From: Acidimicrobiales bacterium
GTDB taxonomy: Bacteria; Actinomycetota; Acidimicrobiia; Acidimicrobiales; CADCSY01
Length of the DNA: 63,678 nt
Direction of reading: 5' to 3'
Assembly: GCA_030446545.1 (NCBI GenBank)
Contig: JAUJNB010000015.1
Span: 1 to 63,678, forward strand
This document shows positions 26,670 to 35,154 of this stretch, piece after piece. The translations under genes and the position numbers were made by a program. Positions within the stretch are counted from its first letter, which is position 1. Each line of letters begins with the position of its first letter. The notes beneath the pieces are model-generated. The model was not told where the DNA came from. It ran no database searches and saw only the letters and a list, made by a program, of their open reading frames with translations.

Positions 26670-27400
26670 TCAATGCCCCATGCCGAGCCCACCGTCGACC
26701 GGCAGGACCGCTCCGGTCACATAGGAGGCTTCGGCCGAGGCGAGGAAGGCCACGGCCGCGGCCACCTCGGTGGGGGCCGCGAAACGCCTGAGGGGGACGG
26801 CGGCCAGCAGCTCGCTGCGCCGGGCCTCGGTGAGCGCCGCCGTCATGTCGGTCTCGATCGGGCCCGGTGCCACCACATTGGCGGTGATCCCCCGTGACCC
26901 GAGCTCCCGGGCCAACGAGCGGGCCAGGCCCACCAGACCGGCCTTGGAGGCGGCGTAGTTGGCCTGGCCGGCGGCACCGGTCATTCCCACCACCGACGAC
27001 ACGAAGATCAGGCGTCCCCCGCGAGCCCGCATCATGGGACCGCAGGCCCGCTTGGCCACCCGGTAGGCACCGGCCAGGTTGGTGTCGACCACGTCGGTGA
27101 AGGCGTCTCGCTCATGCGCATGAGCAAGGTGTCGTGGTTGATCCCGGCGTTGGAGACCGCCACCTGCACGGGGCCGAGGCGCTCCTCCACCTCGTCAAAG
27201 GCGGCGTCGACCTCCTTGGTGGACGTGACGTCACAGCGGACGTGCAGCAGCCGGTCGTCGTCGGCCGTCGAGCTGCGGTGGGTGACGGCTACCCGATCGC
27301 CCAGGTCGGCGAAGTGGCGGGCGCAGGCCAGGCCGATGCCGCGGTTGCCCCCGGTGACCAGGACGGCGCGGCCGTCGGAGCGGCCTTCGGAGGCGTTCAC
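26670..27400 (-). CDS. fabG: 3-oxoacyl-ACP reductase (one-base frameshift)
   Basis: About 243 residues after correction. Short-chain dehydrogenase with the NADPH motif VTGGNRGIG, the NAG motif ([15 protein letters not shown]) and the Ser-Tyr-Lys triad (SSVVG, YAASKAG). The frame breaks near 27106, where one base added to a GG pair gives [15 protein letters not shown], so the shift is probably a sequence error. GTG 27400 overlaps the fabH stop (GTGA); ATG 27409 is an alternative. It reduces 3-oxoacyl-ACP in FAS-II. Confidence 0.88.
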
Positions 27401-28349
27401 CGGCCCCATCGTAGGACGGCGCTGGCCCAGGTCATGCCCGCGCCGAAGCCCACCAGCAGGACGATGTCACCCTTGGCCAGGCGCCCGGAGGAAGCGGCGG
27501 CGCCGAGCGCCAGGGGGATGGAGGCGGCCGAGGTGTTGCCGGTGCGGTCCAGGACCGACGCCGTGCGCTCCAGGGGATCCCCAGGCGCTCGCAGGCGGCG
27601 ATGATGCGGGTGTTGGCCTGGTGGGGCACGAGCAGGCTGACGTCGTCGGCGCTGAACCCGGCCCGGCCCAGGGCCGCCTCCGAGGAGTCGACCATCACGC
27701 GTACCGCCCGGCGGAACACCTCCTTGCCCTCCATGCGGATGAAACCACCGACATCGGCTTGGAGGAGGTGGCGCAAGCTGCCGTCGGACCCCAAGTCCCA
27801 GCCCAGGAGCTGGCCCGGCCCCTCGACGGCGTCGAGGACCACGGCACCGGCCCCGTCGCCGAAGAGCACGGCCGTGCCCCGATCCTGCTGGTCGGTGACC
27901 CGGCTCATGACGTCGGCCCCCACCACCACGACACGCCGGGCGCCCACGGCGGTCATCCCGGCCCCGGCCACCAGGGCGTAGACGAAGCCCGAGCAGGCGG
28001 CGTTGACGTCGAAGGCGCCGCAGCGCATCCCGAGCGCGTCCTGGACGGTCGAGGCCGTCGCCGGCAGCTGCTGGTCGGGGGTGGAGGTGGCCAGCACCAG
28101 CAGGTCCACCGATGCCGCAGAGGCCTCGGCCGCCGCCAGGGCCTGACGGGCGGCGGCGGCCGCCAGCTGGCCGGTGGTGCCCCCGATGCGTCGCTCCCGG
28201 ATCCCGGTTCGCTCGGTGATCCACTTGTCGCTGGTGTCGAGGCGCGCCTCCAGGTCGGCGTTGGTGACGGTGGTCTCAGGCAGGGCCACACCCCAGCCGA
28301 CCACGGCCACGCCGGTCAGGGCTCCTGGCCAGGGCCCCTCCAGGGTCAC
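27397..28349 (-). CDS. fabH: Beta-ketoacyl-ACP synthase III (one-base frameshift)
   Basis: About 317 residues after correction. Initiates FAS-II from an acyl-CoA primer and malonyl-ACP. The triad is Cys119 ([12 protein letters not shown]), His in [11 protein letters not shown] and Asn in [15 protein letters not shown]. The frame breaks at 27573-27576, where a run of four C on the coding strand would need five ([12 protein letters not shown]). It overlaps fabD by 4 nt and fabG by 4 nt. The first 10 residues are an unremarkable extension. Confidence 0.88.
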
Positions 28350-29530
28350 GCCGTGCGCAGCCAGGCGATGGGCTGGCTGGGCAGGAGCTGCTCGCCGTCG
28401 TGGGCGATGATGCCCATGACCACGCCGGCGAAACGGGAGCGGATCTCCTCGGCGCCGACCGTACCGAGGACCTCGCCGACCTCGACCCGGCTGCCGGTCA
28501 GGTTCTCCCGCCAGCGCTCGGCCGGCGAGAACACCCCGGCCGCCGGGCTCACGACCAGGCGCTCGGACATGTGCAGGTGCTCACCCTCGGGCGCAGCCGG
28601 CGGGGGCATCGGGGCCGGCGGCACGGCCTGGGCCAGGCGGTGGACCTCCTCGGGGGTGGAGACCGAGGCGGTGCCGATGTCGGGGAGCGTCCGGCGGGCC
28701 AAGGCGCACAGGACGCCTCCGGGGCCCACCTCGACCAAGGTGGTGGCGCCGTCCTCGGCCAGGCGCTCGACGCTCTGGCGCCAGCGCACGGGGCTGCAGA
28801 GCTGGGCGTGCAGGAGGGCGGCCCATGCCCCCGCCTGGTGGTGGGGGGCGGCGTCCACGTTGGCCACCACCGGCATGGTGGGCGCGGTCAGCACGGCTGA
28901 CTCCAGGGCGGCGTCAAGGGTGTCGCCGGCAGGCGCCATGAACGGCGTGTGGAAGGCGCCGCCCACGGGGATGGGCAGCACCCGGCGGGCGCCCAGGTCC
29001 CGGGCGGCATCCTCGGCGGCGGCCACGGCCTCGGAGGAGCCGGAGATGACGACCTGGCCCGGCGCGTTGAGGTTGGCCACCCACACGTCGCCCTCGGCTC
29101 GGCGGCAGGCCTCCCCGACGGTGGCGTCGTCGAGGCCGAGCACCGCGGCCATGGTGCCAGGCCGGGCTTCGGCGGCTTGTTGCATGGCCTGGCCCCGAGC
29201 CTGCACCAGGACCAGGCCGTGGGCCGGGGTGAGGGTGCCGGCAGCGGTCAGGGCACTGTATTCGCCGAGGCTGTGGCCGGCGCACGCCGAGGCCGCCACA
29301 CCGGCCCGACGCAGGGCGTCGAGGACCACCAGGCTGGTGACGTAGGTGGCCACCTGGGCGCTGGCGGTGGACACCAGCTCGTCGGCGTCGGCCTCGAGCA
29401 GGAGACGGGCCAGGTCGGTCCCCAGGATCTCTGACGCCTCGTCAACGATCGACCACGAAGGGTGACCGACCCAGGGCCGGCCCATCCCCGGTCGTTGCGA
29501 ACCCTGACCTGGAAAAACGAACGCCAGCAC
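28346..29530 (-). CDS. fabD: Malonyl-CoA:ACP transacylase with C-terminal barrel-sandwich domain
   Basis: 394 residues, about 80-90 longer than ordinary FabD. The transacylase covers residues 1-300: FVFPGQGSQ, the nucleophile GHSLGE (S87), GAFHTPFM (H194) and TLVEVGPGGVL. After a Pro-rich linker (303-320), residues 322-394 look like a biotinyl/lipoyl-type barrel-sandwich fold (VVSPAAGVFSP, VEVGEVLGTVGAEEI, FAGVVMGIIAHDGE, QPIAWLR). The hairpin position that carries the modified lysine reads AEEIRSRF, so no lysine is available. GTG 29530 begins right at the conserved FabD N-terminus. It heads the fab operon. Confidence 0.9.
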   Translation of the reverse strand: MLAFVFPGQGSQRPGMGRPWVGHPSWSIVDEASEILGTDLARLLLEADADELVSTASAQVATYVTSLVVLDALRRAGVAASACAGHSLGEYSALTAAGTLTPAHGLVLVQARGQAMQQAAEARPGTMAAVLGLDDATVGEACRRAEGDVWVANLNAPGQVVISGSSEAVAAAEDAARDLGARRVLPIPVGGAFHTPFMAPAGDTLDAALESAVLTAPTMPVVANVDAAPHHQAGAWAALLHAQLCSPVRWRQSVERLAEDGATTLVEVGPGGVLCALARRTLPDIGTASVSTPEEVHRLAQAVPPAPMPPPAAPEGEHLHMSERLVVSPAAGVFSPAERWRENLTGSRVEVGEVLGTVGAEEIRSRFAGVVMGIIAHDGEQLLPSQPIAWLRTA

Positions 29531-29675
29531 TCCTGGCCCCTCTCCGCGCGTGTGAGGGGGTCTGACCCGGAGGTGGCGCGGGAGGTTTCATTCTCCCCTC
29601 CAGCGGATGGCCGCCAGGAGGCCGGCCCGCCAACGGCGGGTGACCCGACGCCCGCCGGTACCATGTGCGCCCGTC

Positions 29676-29758
29676 GCCCGGGTGATGGAATGGCAGACAT
29701 GGTGGCCTCAAAAGCCACTGTCCGAAAGGGCGTGCGGGTTCGAATCCCGCCCCGGGCA
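29676..29758 (+). tRNA. tRNA-Leu (anticodon CAA)
   Basis: 83 nt. The acceptor stem GCCCGGG/CCCGGGC is perfect, the anticodon stem GTGGC/GCCAC encloses CTCAAAA (anticodon CAA), the variable arm is long (TGTCCGAAAGGGCGT region), and the T arm is GCGGG-TTCGAAT-CCCGC. The discriminator is A and CCA is not encoded. It reads UUG codons. Confidence 0.93.
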
Positions 29759-29761
29759 CGG

Positions 29762-29784
29762 GCCGACGGGTCGCTGCTCGTCGG
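29762..29784 (-). terminator. Inverted repeat between tRNA-Leu and the protease gene
   Basis: GCCGACG and CGTCGGT can pair across a 10-nt loop in the short gap between two convergent genes. There is no T-run; weak call. Confidence 0.25.
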
Positions 29785-29791
29785 TCCTCGG

Positions 29792-30742
29792 TCAGCAGGC
29801 CACCACGGTGCAGACCTCGGCGGCGGGGATGGCCAGGCCGATGGCCTCGGTGCTCTCGTCGCCCACCTTCAGCACGGCCACGCCGATCACCTGGCCCCGG
29901 GCGTCGACCACCGGCCCGCCGCTGTTGCCCGGGTTGAGCGGAGCCGAGATCTGGAGGTGGTCGTCACGTAGGGCCGAGACGATGCCCCCCACGACCGACT
30001 GCTCCAGGCCGAGGGGCGAGCCCACCACGAACACCGGGTCGCCCACCTGGGGGAGCTCGCCGGCGATGGGCAGGGCGACGAGTGGTTCGCTGACGGCCAC
30101 CACGGCCAGGTCCCGTCCTTCGTCGACCCGGATCACCTCGCCCTCGACCCGAAGCTCCTCCCGCACGACGCTGACGGCCGTCCCGGGCCCGGCGTCGGGC
30201 CCGATCACGTGGAAGTTGGTCACCAGCAGTGACCGGCCGTCCTCGGCTCCGGCCACCCAGGCCGAGCCTCGTCCGGTGCTGGAGATGACCGTGAACACCG
30301 ACTGGCGAACCCGTGCGGCGGTGGCCGCCGGATCGGGACGGCTGGCCGCCTCGGCCTCGAGACCGGCGATGCGCTCCTCCAGCACCGCCACCTCCCGGCG
30401 CGAGCTCTGGAGCTCGAGCGCGGCCTGGTCGGCTCGGCGCAGGGCCTGGTCACTTCGCTGCAGGGACCAGGCCCCACCTGCCACCGCCACCAGGGCCAGG
30501 GCGAGGGCGAGGGCCAGGCCTCGGGAGCGGGACTGCGCCAACGACCGGGAGCGCTCCCTGGAGGCTGGTGGTGGGGCCGGTGCGGAGGCCAGGTCTTCGG
30601 TGGGCGCCTCCTCCGAACCGTCCTCGCCGGGATCCGTCGGAGGCCGGTCGGGGCTGAGCGGGGGCATCGTCGGAGGCGACACCGGGAGCATCGGAGCGGA
30701 GGCGCGGTAGGAGGGCGCGAGGGGAGCGTCGAGCTCGCTCAT
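29792..30742 (-). CDS. Membrane-anchored trypsin-like serine protease
   Basis: 316 residues. A Pro-rich cytoplasmic N-terminus (1-70) is followed by one membrane segment (about 73-92, Leu/Ala-rich), a short coiled coil (95-135) and a trypsin-like domain. The triad is visible as TNFHVIGPD, DEGRDLAVVAV and LNPGNSGGPVVD. No PDZ domain follows, so it is a DegS/HtrA-like protease without a regulatory domain, probably acting outside the membrane. Its ATG overlaps the stop of the metallo-beta-lactamase-fold gene. Confidence 0.87.
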   Translation of the reverse strand: MSELDAPLAPSYRASAPMLPVSPPTMPPLSPDRPPTDPGEDGSEEAPTEDLASAPAPPPASRERSRSLAQSRSRGLALALALALVAVAGGAWSLQRSDQALRRADQAALELQSSRREVAVLEERIAGLEAEAASRPDPAATAARVRQSVFTVISSTGRGSAWVAGAEDGRSLLVTNFHVIGPDAGPGTAVSVVREELRVEGEVIRVDEGRDLAVVAVSEPLVALPIAGELPQVGDPVFVVGSPLGLEQSVVGGIVSALRDDHLQISAPLNPGNSGGPVVDARGQVIGVAVLKVGDESTEAIGLAIPAAEVCTVVAC

Positions 30743-31200
30743 CCCGTCGCTCGCCCGAGAGTGGGAAGTTCCCGCGCCGACCGGGCGGGGGCGCCTGAAA
30801 GGCCGACCAGAAAGGGGTTGGTCGCCCGTTCCCGTCCGATGGTCGTCGTCGGCACGTGCCCGGGCAGGACGGCGAGGTCGTCGTCGAGGGGGAGGATCTT
30901 GTCGGCCATGGAGGCGAGCAACGCCTCGCTCGAGCCTCCGGGCAGATCGGTGCGGCCCACCGACCCGGCAAAGAGGTGGTCGCCACTGAAGAGCACCGGG
31001 GCCTCGCCCTCGACCTCGAGTCGTAGGCACACCGATCCCCAGGTGTGCCCGGGCGGGTGCAGGCTGGTGAAGGTGGCGCCCCCGCCCGAGACCCGCTGGC
31101 CGTCGTCGAGGCCGAGGACGATCCCGCCCTCTGGGCCACCCGGAGCGACGATCCAGGCGTTGGTTCGGGCGAGCCACAGACACAGCCGCTCGAGGAACAC
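30739..31200 (-). CDS. Metallo-beta-lactamase-fold hydrolase with internal deletion
   Basis: 153 residues where this glyoxalase II-like family has 200-230. The N-terminus (MFLERLCLWLARTNAWIVAP) and C-terminal half (LHPPGHTWGSVCLRL, LFSGDHLFAGSVGRTDLPGG, VLPGHVPTTTIGRERATNPF) are normal. The piece between, which should hold the metal-binding THxHxDH motif, is missing at about 31105-31120. As written the protein cannot bind two metals. The reading frame is kept across the join. The GTG start follows a TAGCGT box by 6 nt. Either a real in-frame deletion or an assembly gap. Confidence 0.7.
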   Translation of the reverse strand: MFLERLCLWLARTNAWIVAPGGPEGGIVLGLDDGQRVSGGGATFTSLHPPGHTWGSVCLRLEVEGEAPVLFSGDHLFAGSVGRTDLPGGSSEALLASMADKILPLDDDLAVLPGHVPTTTIGRERATNPFLVGLSGAPARSARELPTLGRATG

Positions 31201-31206
31201 CTCCCG

Positions 31207-31212
31207 ACGCTA
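31207..31212 (-). promoter_or_regulatory. -10 element of leaderless promoter for the MBL-fold/protease pair
   Basis: On the minus strand TAGCGT ends 6 nt before GTG 31200, inside the end of malQ. Confidence 0.45.
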
Positions 31213-33057
31213 CCTGTCCTCGCTCAGCGCTTCGGCCACGGCGCCGACCGTGTCGTGGGCCTCGATCTCCTCGAGGGGAACGGGCAGGGCCAACGACCAG
31301 TTGGGCCACTGGTCGGTCGTGCCCGGCATGTTGGGCCGTTCGGCCACGCCCAGGGCGTCGTCGAGCGTGGCCATCAGGACCCGGCTCGGCGCCCGGGCCA
31401 GGGCCCGGTAGGCCCCGGCGACCACGACGGGGACCGACGCTCCGTTGTCGACGTCGGCCCGCTCGCGTAGCCGGCGGTGCAACTCGGCCTGGCCGTCCTC
31501 GTTGGGCGCCAGCCCGATCTCTCGCTGGGCGGCCAGGTCGGCGCCCGTCCACACGCCGGCGATGGTGGGCAGGTCGTGGGTGGTGATCGCGGCCAGGGCC
31601 TGGTGGGGGTAGTGCTCGGGAGCATCGGGCTCGAACCACAACAGGCGATAGGACAGGATCTGGCGTTGGGCCAGCTCCTGGCGCACGGCGTCCTCGACCG
31701 TGCCCAGGTCCTCGCCCACCACAAAGGCGCCGGCCCGATGGCTCTCCAGGGCCAGAATGTCGAGCAGGTCCGACGCCGGGTAGCGCACGTAGGTGCCGGC
31801 CGCCTGGTCTCCGTCGAGGGGGATCCAAAACAGGCGGAACAGGCCCATGACGTGGTCGACCCGGAGGCCCCCGGCGTGGCGCAGCGCCATGCGGATCGTC
31901 TGGACGAACGGTTCGTAGCCGGCCGCCCGCAGCTTCCAGGGCACGAAGGGAGGCAGCCCCCAGTCCTGACCCTGGGTGTTGAACTCGTCCGGGGGTGCTC
32001 CGACGCGCACGTCGAGGGCGAGGAGGTCCTGCCAGGCCCAGGCGTCGGCCCCACCCGGGTCGAAGCCCACGGCCAGGTCCTTCACCAAGGGGAGCGTGGC
32101 CGCCGCCGCCAGCTGGGTGTCGAGGAGCCACTGGAGCCAGGCGTGGAAGCGGACGCGCTCGGCCCGCTCACGGGCGAAGGACGCCACCGCGGCCGTGTCG
32201 GGCCGTCGCAGGTCGACGGGCCAGTCGTGCCAGCCGTTGCCGTGGACCTCGGCGATGGCGCAGAAGGTGGCGAACTCGGCCAGAGCGTCACCCTGTTGGG
32301 CCAGGAAGTCGTCGAAGGCGGGATCACCGGGGAAGACGGCGAAGCAGCGGGACAGCGCTTCGGCCTTGAGGGCCCAGACCCGGTCGCGATCGATGTGGCG
32401 CTCGTCGTTGAGGGCCCGGCCGGCCCGGGCCAAGCGCTCCAAGTCGGCGCCGAGCAGGTCGGCCCCGGGCACGTCGTCCAGGCAGAGGTAGAGCGGGCTG
32501 CGGTAGCGTCGGCTCGACGGGTAGTAGGGGCTGGAAGCCTGGGGGAGCGCGGGGCCCGGGGCGTGGAGCGGGTTGAGCGCAACCACGCCGGCGCCCTGGC
32601 CCGTGCTCCACCGGCACAGCCGGGCCAGGTCGGCCAGGTCGCCGATCCCCCAGCTCTGGCCGGAGCGGGTGGCGTAGAGCTGCACCGCCCAGCCCCAGGT
32701 GCGCAGGTCGGGGGGGAGATGACAGCGTCCGGGGCTGACCACCAGCCTGGTGGTCGGGCCGGCGTCGGACGGGCAGAGTCGGTGGTAGCCGAGCGGCAGG
32801 TCGGGCGGCAGGGCGTCCACCGGCCCCAGGTCGGTCCCGTCCTCCAGGACCAGCCGGCAGTGGCCCTGGAGGCGGCGCTGCTGGCCGGCACGGACGCACC
32901 ACAGAGGCGAGTCCACCTCGGGGGGACGGGGTCGGCTGTCGCTGGCGCCCATGGCCACGGCGACCGCCTGGAGCGATGCCTCGTCGGGCTGGCGCCAGCG
33001 GCCGGTGGCGTCCCAGTACCCGGTGTCGATGCCCCACGCCGCCGGGTCCAGGTTCAC
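31210..33057 (-). CDS. malQ: 4-alpha-glucanotransferase
   Basis: About 615 residues. GH77 amylomaltase that disproportionates maltodextrins in glycogen or trehalose metabolism. Landmarks are YATRSGQSWGIGDLADL, ALNPLHA, SPYYPSSRRYRSPLYL, GGLRVDHVMGLFRLFW (catalytic Asp), GEDLGTV (acid/base Glu) and TTHDLPTIAG. The start GTG 33057 gives the family N-terminus NLDPAAWGIDTGYWD and has a TACGGT box 7 nt upstream. Longer in-frame starts reach into the DUF3105 gene and are less likely. Confidence 0.92.
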   Translation of the reverse strand: MNLDPAAWGIDTGYWDATGRWRQPDEASLQAVAVAMGASDSRPRPPEVDSPLWCVRAGQQRRLQGHCRLVLEDGTDLGPVDALPPDLPLGYHRLCPSDAGPTTRLVVSPGRCHLPPDLRTWGWAVQLYATRSGQSWGIGDLADLARLCRWSTGQGAGVVALNPLHAPGPALPQASSPYYPSSRRYRSPLYLCLDDVPGADLLGADLERLARAGRALNDERHIDRDRVWALKAEALSRCFAVFPGDPAFDDFLAQQGDALAEFATFCAIAEVHGNGWHDWPVDLRRPDTAAVASFARERAERVRFHAWLQWLLDTQLAAAATLPLVKDLAVGFDPGGADAWAWQDLLALDVRVGAPPDEFNTQGQDWGLPPFVPWKLRAAGYEPFVQTIRMALRHAGGLRVDHVMGLFRLFWIPLDGDQAAGTYVRYPASDLLDILALESHRAGAFVVGEDLGTVEDAVRQELAQRQILSYRLLWFEPDAPEHYPHQALAAITTHDLPTIAGVWTGADLAAQREIGLAPNEDGQAELHRRLRERADVDNGASVPVVVAGAYRALARAPSRVLMATLDDALGVAERPNMPGTTDQWPNWSLALPVPLEEIEAHDTVGAVAEALSEDR

Positions 33058-33064
33058 CGGCGCC

Positions 33065-33070
33065 ACCGTA
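33065..33070 (-). promoter_or_regulatory. -10 element of leaderless malQ promoter
   Basis: On the minus strand TACGGT ends 7 nt before GTG 33057 and decides the malQ start. Confidence 0.5.
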
Positions 33071-33127
33071 CCCAGCGAGCTGGTCGGACCCCGTTTCCGG
33101 ATGTCGGCCCAGAGGAGGTCCGGGCGG

Positions 33128-33649
33128 TCAGCTCCCTGGGGTTCCCCCGGCATCGGGGCCCCGGCCCACGTGGTCGTCCACAAAGGCACCGAGGGCGTCG
33201 AGGTCCACGTCCTCGCAGGTCTGCTTGGCCAGCCAGGCCGTGGCCACCACCGGTGCCCCCAGCCCGGGGTGGGGCGCCACCACCACCTGATCACCGGCGA
33301 GGGTGGCCAACCCGGCGACCTCCTCGGCGGGCAGGCCCCGGTGCTGGAGAAGCACGCCGCCGGTCTCCAGGACCAGGACCTGGGTGGGTCGGTCGATGGC
33401 GGCTTCCAGTGCGCCGGTGGGAGGCCGGCCGCTCAAGTGGGGGCCCGACGTGGGCGGGTCGGACAGGTAGGTCGGCTCGGGCGCGTCGGGGAGCAGGTGC
33501 AGGGCCGAGCTGGGGTCGAGGCGCTCCCGGACGACCGGTCCGCAGGAGCCTCCCGCTCGTTCGTCGGGAGCGGCGTCGCCCGGCGCGCCGCAGCCCACCG
33601 CCGTGGGGACGAGCAGTCCGGCGAGGCTGAGGCGCAGGAGCAGACGCAC
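33128..33649 (-). CDS. DUF3105 lipoprotein
   Basis: 173 residues. A signal peptide ends with AVGC (cysteine near residue 20), predicting lipidation. The DUF3105 signature PPTSGPHLSG follows EPTYLSDP. The mature domain has two further cysteines (GGSCGPVV and KQTCEDV) that may form a disulfide. Actinobacterial DUF3105 proteins are exported and of unknown function. It is divergent from the coiled-coil gene and upstream of malQ on the same strand. Confidence 0.78.
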   Translation of the reverse strand: MRLLLRLSLAGLLVPTAVGCGAPGDAAPDERAGGSCGPVVRERLDPSSALHLLPDAPEPTYLSDPPTSGPHLSGRPPTGALEAAIDRPTQVLVLETGGVLLQHRGLPAEEVAGLATLAGDQVVVAPHPGLGAPVVATAWLAKQTCEDVDLDALGAFVDDHVGRGPDAGGTPGS

Positions 33650-33709
33650 CGGTCCAGTGTGGCGCGGTCCCGACCGGTCCCTCGCTCCGGCCCGTCAAGT
33701 CGCCGGGCC

Positions 33710-33715
33710 TACACT
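33710..33715 (+). promoter_or_regulatory. -10 element of leaderless promoter for coiled-coil gene and PdtaR
   Basis: TACACT ends 7 nt before GTG 33723. Confidence 0.5.
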
Positions 33716-33722
33716 CTGCGCC

Positions 33723-34016
33723 GTGAGCCGAACCGTGCTGGAGCGCAAGCTGTCGTCCGCCACCCGGCGGCTCAAGGAGCTGCGTGAGGAACTGGCAGTG
33801 GTCGACGAGCAGCTGGCCAGCTTGGCGGCTGAGGCCGACGACACCCGCCTGCGGGCTCTGGTCTCCGAGACGCCGCTCGCCGGAAAGGAACATCAAGAGG
33901 CGCAGCGTCATGTCGACGCCATGGCCCGCCACCGGCGCGACGTGGCCGTGCGCATCGAGACACTCGAACGTACCCAGGACGAACTGCTCGACCGCTTCAT
34001 GGCCGAGGTCCGCTGA
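33723..34016 (+). CDS. Small coiled-coil protein upstream of PdtaR-like regulator
   Basis: 97 residues, almost wholly helical with heptads (LERKLSSATRRLKELREEL, VVDEQLASLAAEADD, RHRRDVAVRIETLERTQDEL). No catalytic motif. The next gene starts 2 nt after its stop, so the two are co-expressed. It could be a binding partner of the antiterminator, but nothing in the sequence proves it. Confidence 0.7.
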   Translation: MSRTVLERKLSSATRRLKELREELAVVDEQLASLAAEADDTRLRALVSETPLAGKEHQEAQRHVDAMARHRRDVAVRIETLERTQDELLDRFMAEVR

Positions 34017-34018
34017 GC

Positions 34019-34594
34019 ATGGCGGCGCGCGTGGTGATCGCCGAGGACGAGGCCATCATCCGCCTCGACCTGCGGGAGACCCTCGAGGAGGCGGGTTACG
34101 AGGTGGTGGGCGAGACCGGCCGGGGCGACGAAGCCGTCTCGCTGGTCAAGGAGCACGAACCCGACCTCGCCATCCTCGACATCAAGATGCCTGGTCTCGA
34201 CGGCCTCTCCGCCGCTCGCGAGATCACCGGTGAGCGACGGGCGGCGGTCCTGATCCTCACCGCCTTCTCCCAGCGCGACCTGGTCGACCGGGCCCGCGAC
34301 GCCGGCGCCCTGGCGTACCTGGTCAAGCCCTTCCAGCGCTCCGAGCTGGTTCCGGCGGTCGAGGTTGCGCTCGGTCGGTTCAAGGAGATGCGAGCGCTGG
34401 AGGCCGAGATCCGGGGCCTGGAGGAGGAGCTCGAGGTCCGTCGAGTGGTCGACCGGGCCAAGGGGATGCTCACCGACGACCACGGGCTGAGCGAGCGGGA
34501 CGCCTTCTCGTTCATCCAGGGCCAGGCCATGGCCGCCCGGGCCACCATGCGCGCCACCGCCCAGCGGGTGATCGACGGGCAGCTCTCGCCCTGA
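34019..34594 (+). CDS. pdtaR: Response regulator with ANTAR RNA-binding domain, PdtaR-like
   Basis: 191 residues. A receiver domain (1-120) with phospho-acceptor D54 (LAILDIKMPGLDG) and the conserved lysine in YLVKPFQRSEL is followed by an ANTAR domain (about 128-185: RRVVDRAKGMLTDDHGLSERD). ANTAR proteins bind dual hairpins in nascent RNA to prevent termination. The mycobacterial homologue Rv1626 is also just upstream of polA. Its sensor kinase (PdtaS) is not in the window. No dual-hairpin ANTAR target was confidently found nearby. Confidence 0.9.
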   Translation: MAARVVIAEDEAIIRLDLRETLEEAGYEVVGETGRGDEAVSLVKEHEPDLAILDIKMPGLDGLSAAREITGERRAAVLILTAFSQRDLVDRARDAGALAYLVKPFQRSELVPAVEVALGRFKEMRALEAEIRGLEEELEVRRVVDRAKGMLTDDHGLSERDAFSFIQGQAMAARATMRATAQRVIDGQLSP

Positions 34595-34618
34595 GCCCGG
34601 TGCCGCCCGGAGACCGCG

Positions 34619-35092
34619 CTACTGGCCGATCTTGGTGACCATCACGAAGATGACGGCCACCAGCACCAGGATGTCGATGCGAGCCACGTTGAGGATGGTC
34701 CGCACCTTCGTCCTCACCGCCGGGGCGTCGGCGCCCTCAGCTTCGATCAGCTCGGAAAGCTTGCCGGCCTGGGGGCCGAGGTACCCGGCGCCCGTGGCGA
34801 TGGTGGCCGCAATGCCCACCAGGCCGATGATGACCCACGCCTGGCCGAAGCCCCAGTCCCCGAGTTGGACCAGCCCGATTCCGAGGACCAGGACGAGGAT
34901 CGACATGGGGGTGAACAACCGCTTGCCCACCATCTCCATCTCGGCCGCGAACTCGGCCACCCGACCCGGGAGGGTCGACCTCAGGGCCAGTTGCGCCAGG
35001 ATCTGGAGGAGGATGGCGCCCCCCACCCACACCACCGCAGCCAGGATGTGCAAGAACTTGAGGATGTTGTAGAGGTCCACCGTCGCCCGCAT
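34619..35092 (-). CDS. DUF2269-like integral membrane protein
   Basis: 157 residues with four hydrophobic helices (about 9-30, 52-72, 77-98, 133-153). LYNILKFLHILAAVVWVGG, with a histidine in the first helix, is typical of DUF2269 and related haem- or copper-linked membrane families. The start ATG 35092 has GAGG just upstream. It converges on the PdtaR gene with a 24-nt gap and diverges from polA. Function unknown. Confidence 0.8.
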   Translation of the reverse strand: MRATVDLYNILKFLHILAAVVWVGGAILLQILAQLALRSTLPGRVAEFAAEMEMVGKRLFTPMSILVLVLGIGLVQLGDWGFGQAWVIIGLVGIAATIATGAGYLGPQAGKLSELIEAEGADAPAVRTKVRTILNVARIDILVLVAVIFVMVTKIGQ

Positions 35093-35140
35093 GACCTCAT
35101 CCTCGCGCTCGCCGGCCGGAGGCGTCGAGGGGGCCGGGCC

Positions 35141-35146
35141 TAGCAT
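35141..35146 (+). promoter_or_regulatory. -10 element of polA promoter
   Basis: TAGCAT ends 8 nt before GTG 35155. Confidence 0.45.
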
Positions 35147-35154
35147 CGGCCCCC

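Noticed and set aside
29676..29758. tRNA-linked attachment site for an integrative element
   Set aside because: No integrase gene, no direct repeat of the tRNA 3' end and normal chromosomal genes on both sides.
29792..32131. 779-residue version of the serine protease extending back into malQ
   Set aside because: Only the part after ATG 30742 has protease features. The rest is an out-of-frame reading of malQ and the MBL-fold gene.
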